From an uncultured bacterium (GTDB taxonomy: Bacteria > Hydrothermota > Tepidihabitantia > Tepidihabitantales > Tepidihabitantaceae), in the NCBI GenBank assembly GCA_937139435.1, contig CAKZPX010000012.1, positions 1-6,738 on the forward strand: a DNA stretch of 6,738 nt, given 5' to 3'. Shown here piece after piece: positions 5,874 through 6,738 of the stretch. The notes beneath the pieces are model-generated. The model was given only the letters and a program-made list of their open reading frames with translations, made no database searches and had not been told where the DNA came from. How positions within the stretch are numbered: position 1 is the stretch's first letter; each line of letters begins with the position of its first letter. The position numbers and the translations under genes are program-made.

Positions 5874-6738
5874 ATGGCGCTGATTGTCCAGAAGTACGGC
5901 GGCACCTCGCTTGACGGTGTTGAACGCATCCAGGCGGTAGCAAAAAGGATCGCCCACCGCTACCAGCAGGGTGACCGCATGGTGGTTGTTGTCTCGGCAA
6001 TGGGTGATACCACTGACCGCCTCTACCGGCTCGCACTGGCGGTTACCAGATTCCCCGCACGCCGGCAGCACACAAAACCCGCACCCCGGGAACTGGATAT
6101 GCTCCTCTCTGCCGGTGAACGCCAGGCAATGGCGCTCCTCTCAATGGCGCTTTTCCGGCTCGGCTGTCCTGCCCAGTCATTTACCGGCTCCCAAGTGGGT
6201 ATCATCACCGACCGCTTCCATTCTGATGCCCGGATTCAGGAAATCCGGCTCCAGCGCCTCACCACCGCCCTGCGCCAGGGCAAAATCCCGATCGTTGCCG
6301 GTTTTCAGGGGATGAGCGAGGAACGGGAAATTACCACCCTGGGACGGGGTGGTTCGGATGTTACCGCAGTTGCCCTTGCTGCGGTGCTCCGTGCTGACCG
6401 CTGTGAACTCTACAAAGATGTTGATGGGATTTTTACCGAAAACCCGCTGGAGTTTGCCGGGGTCAAACCGGTGCCCGAGATTACCTTTGAAGAACTGGCA
6501 GAACTTGCCCAGGCCGGTGCCGAGGTGATTCACCCCCGTGCCTGCGCCCTGGCAGAAAAGTATCGGGTGCCTTTATTTATTCGTTCATCATTTACCAATA
6601 AGCGAGGGACTATGGTTACAGATAAAAAACTGGCAAGCATGGAAAGGGCTTTTGTCCGGGCGATTACCCATCAGCACCGGCTCGCCCGGGTCGCCCTGGT
6701 TGATGTGCAGAAAAAACAGCGCTGTCTCCATCAGGTTG
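5874..6738 (+). CDS. lysC: Aspartate kinase, C-terminus cut by window edge
   Basis: Aspartokinase phosphorylates aspartate, the first committed step towards lysine, diaminopimelate, threonine and methionine. I translated 288 codons, which cover the whole amino-acid kinase domain. It shows VQKYGGTS (5-12), VVVVSAMGDTTD (about 37-48), LLSAGERQAM, IVAGFQG, TTLGRGGSDVTA with GRGGSD at 157-162, YKDVDGIFTENP, and AEVIHPRACALAEKYRVPLFIRSSF near the domain end. The last visible residues (ITHQHRLARVALVDV) look like the start of the regulatory ACT region. Family members are usually about 400-460 residues, so most of that region lies outside the window and feedback control cannot be judged. The ATG is the only plausible start after an in-frame TAA at 5838. 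The AAGG just before it is a weak, close ribosome binding site. A homoserine dehydrogenase fusion cannot be excluded without the rest of the gene. Confidence 0.95.
   Translation, partial: MALIVQKYGGTSLDGVERIQAVAKRIAHRYQQGDRMVVVVSAMGDTTDRLYRLALAVTRFPARRQHTKPAPRELDMLLSAGERQAMALLSMALFRLGCPAQSFTGSQVGIITDRFHSDARIQEIRLQRLTTALRQGKIPIVAGFQGMSEEREITTLGRGGSDVTAVALAAVLRADRCELYKDVDGIFTENPLEFAGVKPVPEITFEELAELAQAGAEVIHPRACALAEKYRVPLFIRSSFTNKRGTMVTDKKLASMERAFVRAITHQHRLARVALVDVQKKQRCLHQV

Overview
The window looks like chromosomal DNA from a free-living bacterium with a compact genome and roughly 55% G+C by eye. It holds five protein genes, two of them cut by the window edges. All are housekeeping genes, and I see no mobile element, CRISPR array, rRNA or tRNA. 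An uncultured, deep-branching lineage is plausible because several conserved motifs deviate from the usual form. Sequence alone does not fix the phylum.

Left half, minus strand: a tight three-gene cluster reads right to left as plsC (3985-3269), holA (3254-2232) and leuS (2229 to beyond base 1). The gaps are 14 and 2 bases, so the genes are probably co-transcribed. A strong sigma-70-type promoter (TTGACA, 16 bases, TACAAT) lies directly in front of plsC. The operon would therefore link phospholipid acylation, the DNA polymerase III clamp-loader delta subunit and leucyl-tRNA synthetase. These genes share growth-related roles but no single pathway.

Middle, 3986-4567: an intergenic region of about 580 bases separates the two divergent units and is much longer than the other gaps. 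It contains the plsC promoter, an 8-bp inverted repeat (4122-4154), a striking G+C-rich nested inverted-repeat element (4271-4364), and a likely promoter and ribosome binding site for the rightward genes. I find no convincing gene in it.

Right half, plus strand: a class I/II PLP aminotransferase very like LL-diaminopimelate aminotransferase (dapL, 4568-5764) is followed after 109 bases by aspartate kinase (lysC, 5874 to beyond 6738). Together they suggest the aspartate route to diaminopimelate and lysine. LysC makes the first committed step and DapL converts tetrahydrodipicolinate directly to LL-diaminopimelate.

The items most worth a second look are the LeuRS signature loop reading TMSSS instead of KMSKS, the PlsC-like protein lacking the usual motif II arginine, and the structured element between the divergent operons. 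No new biological system is evident.
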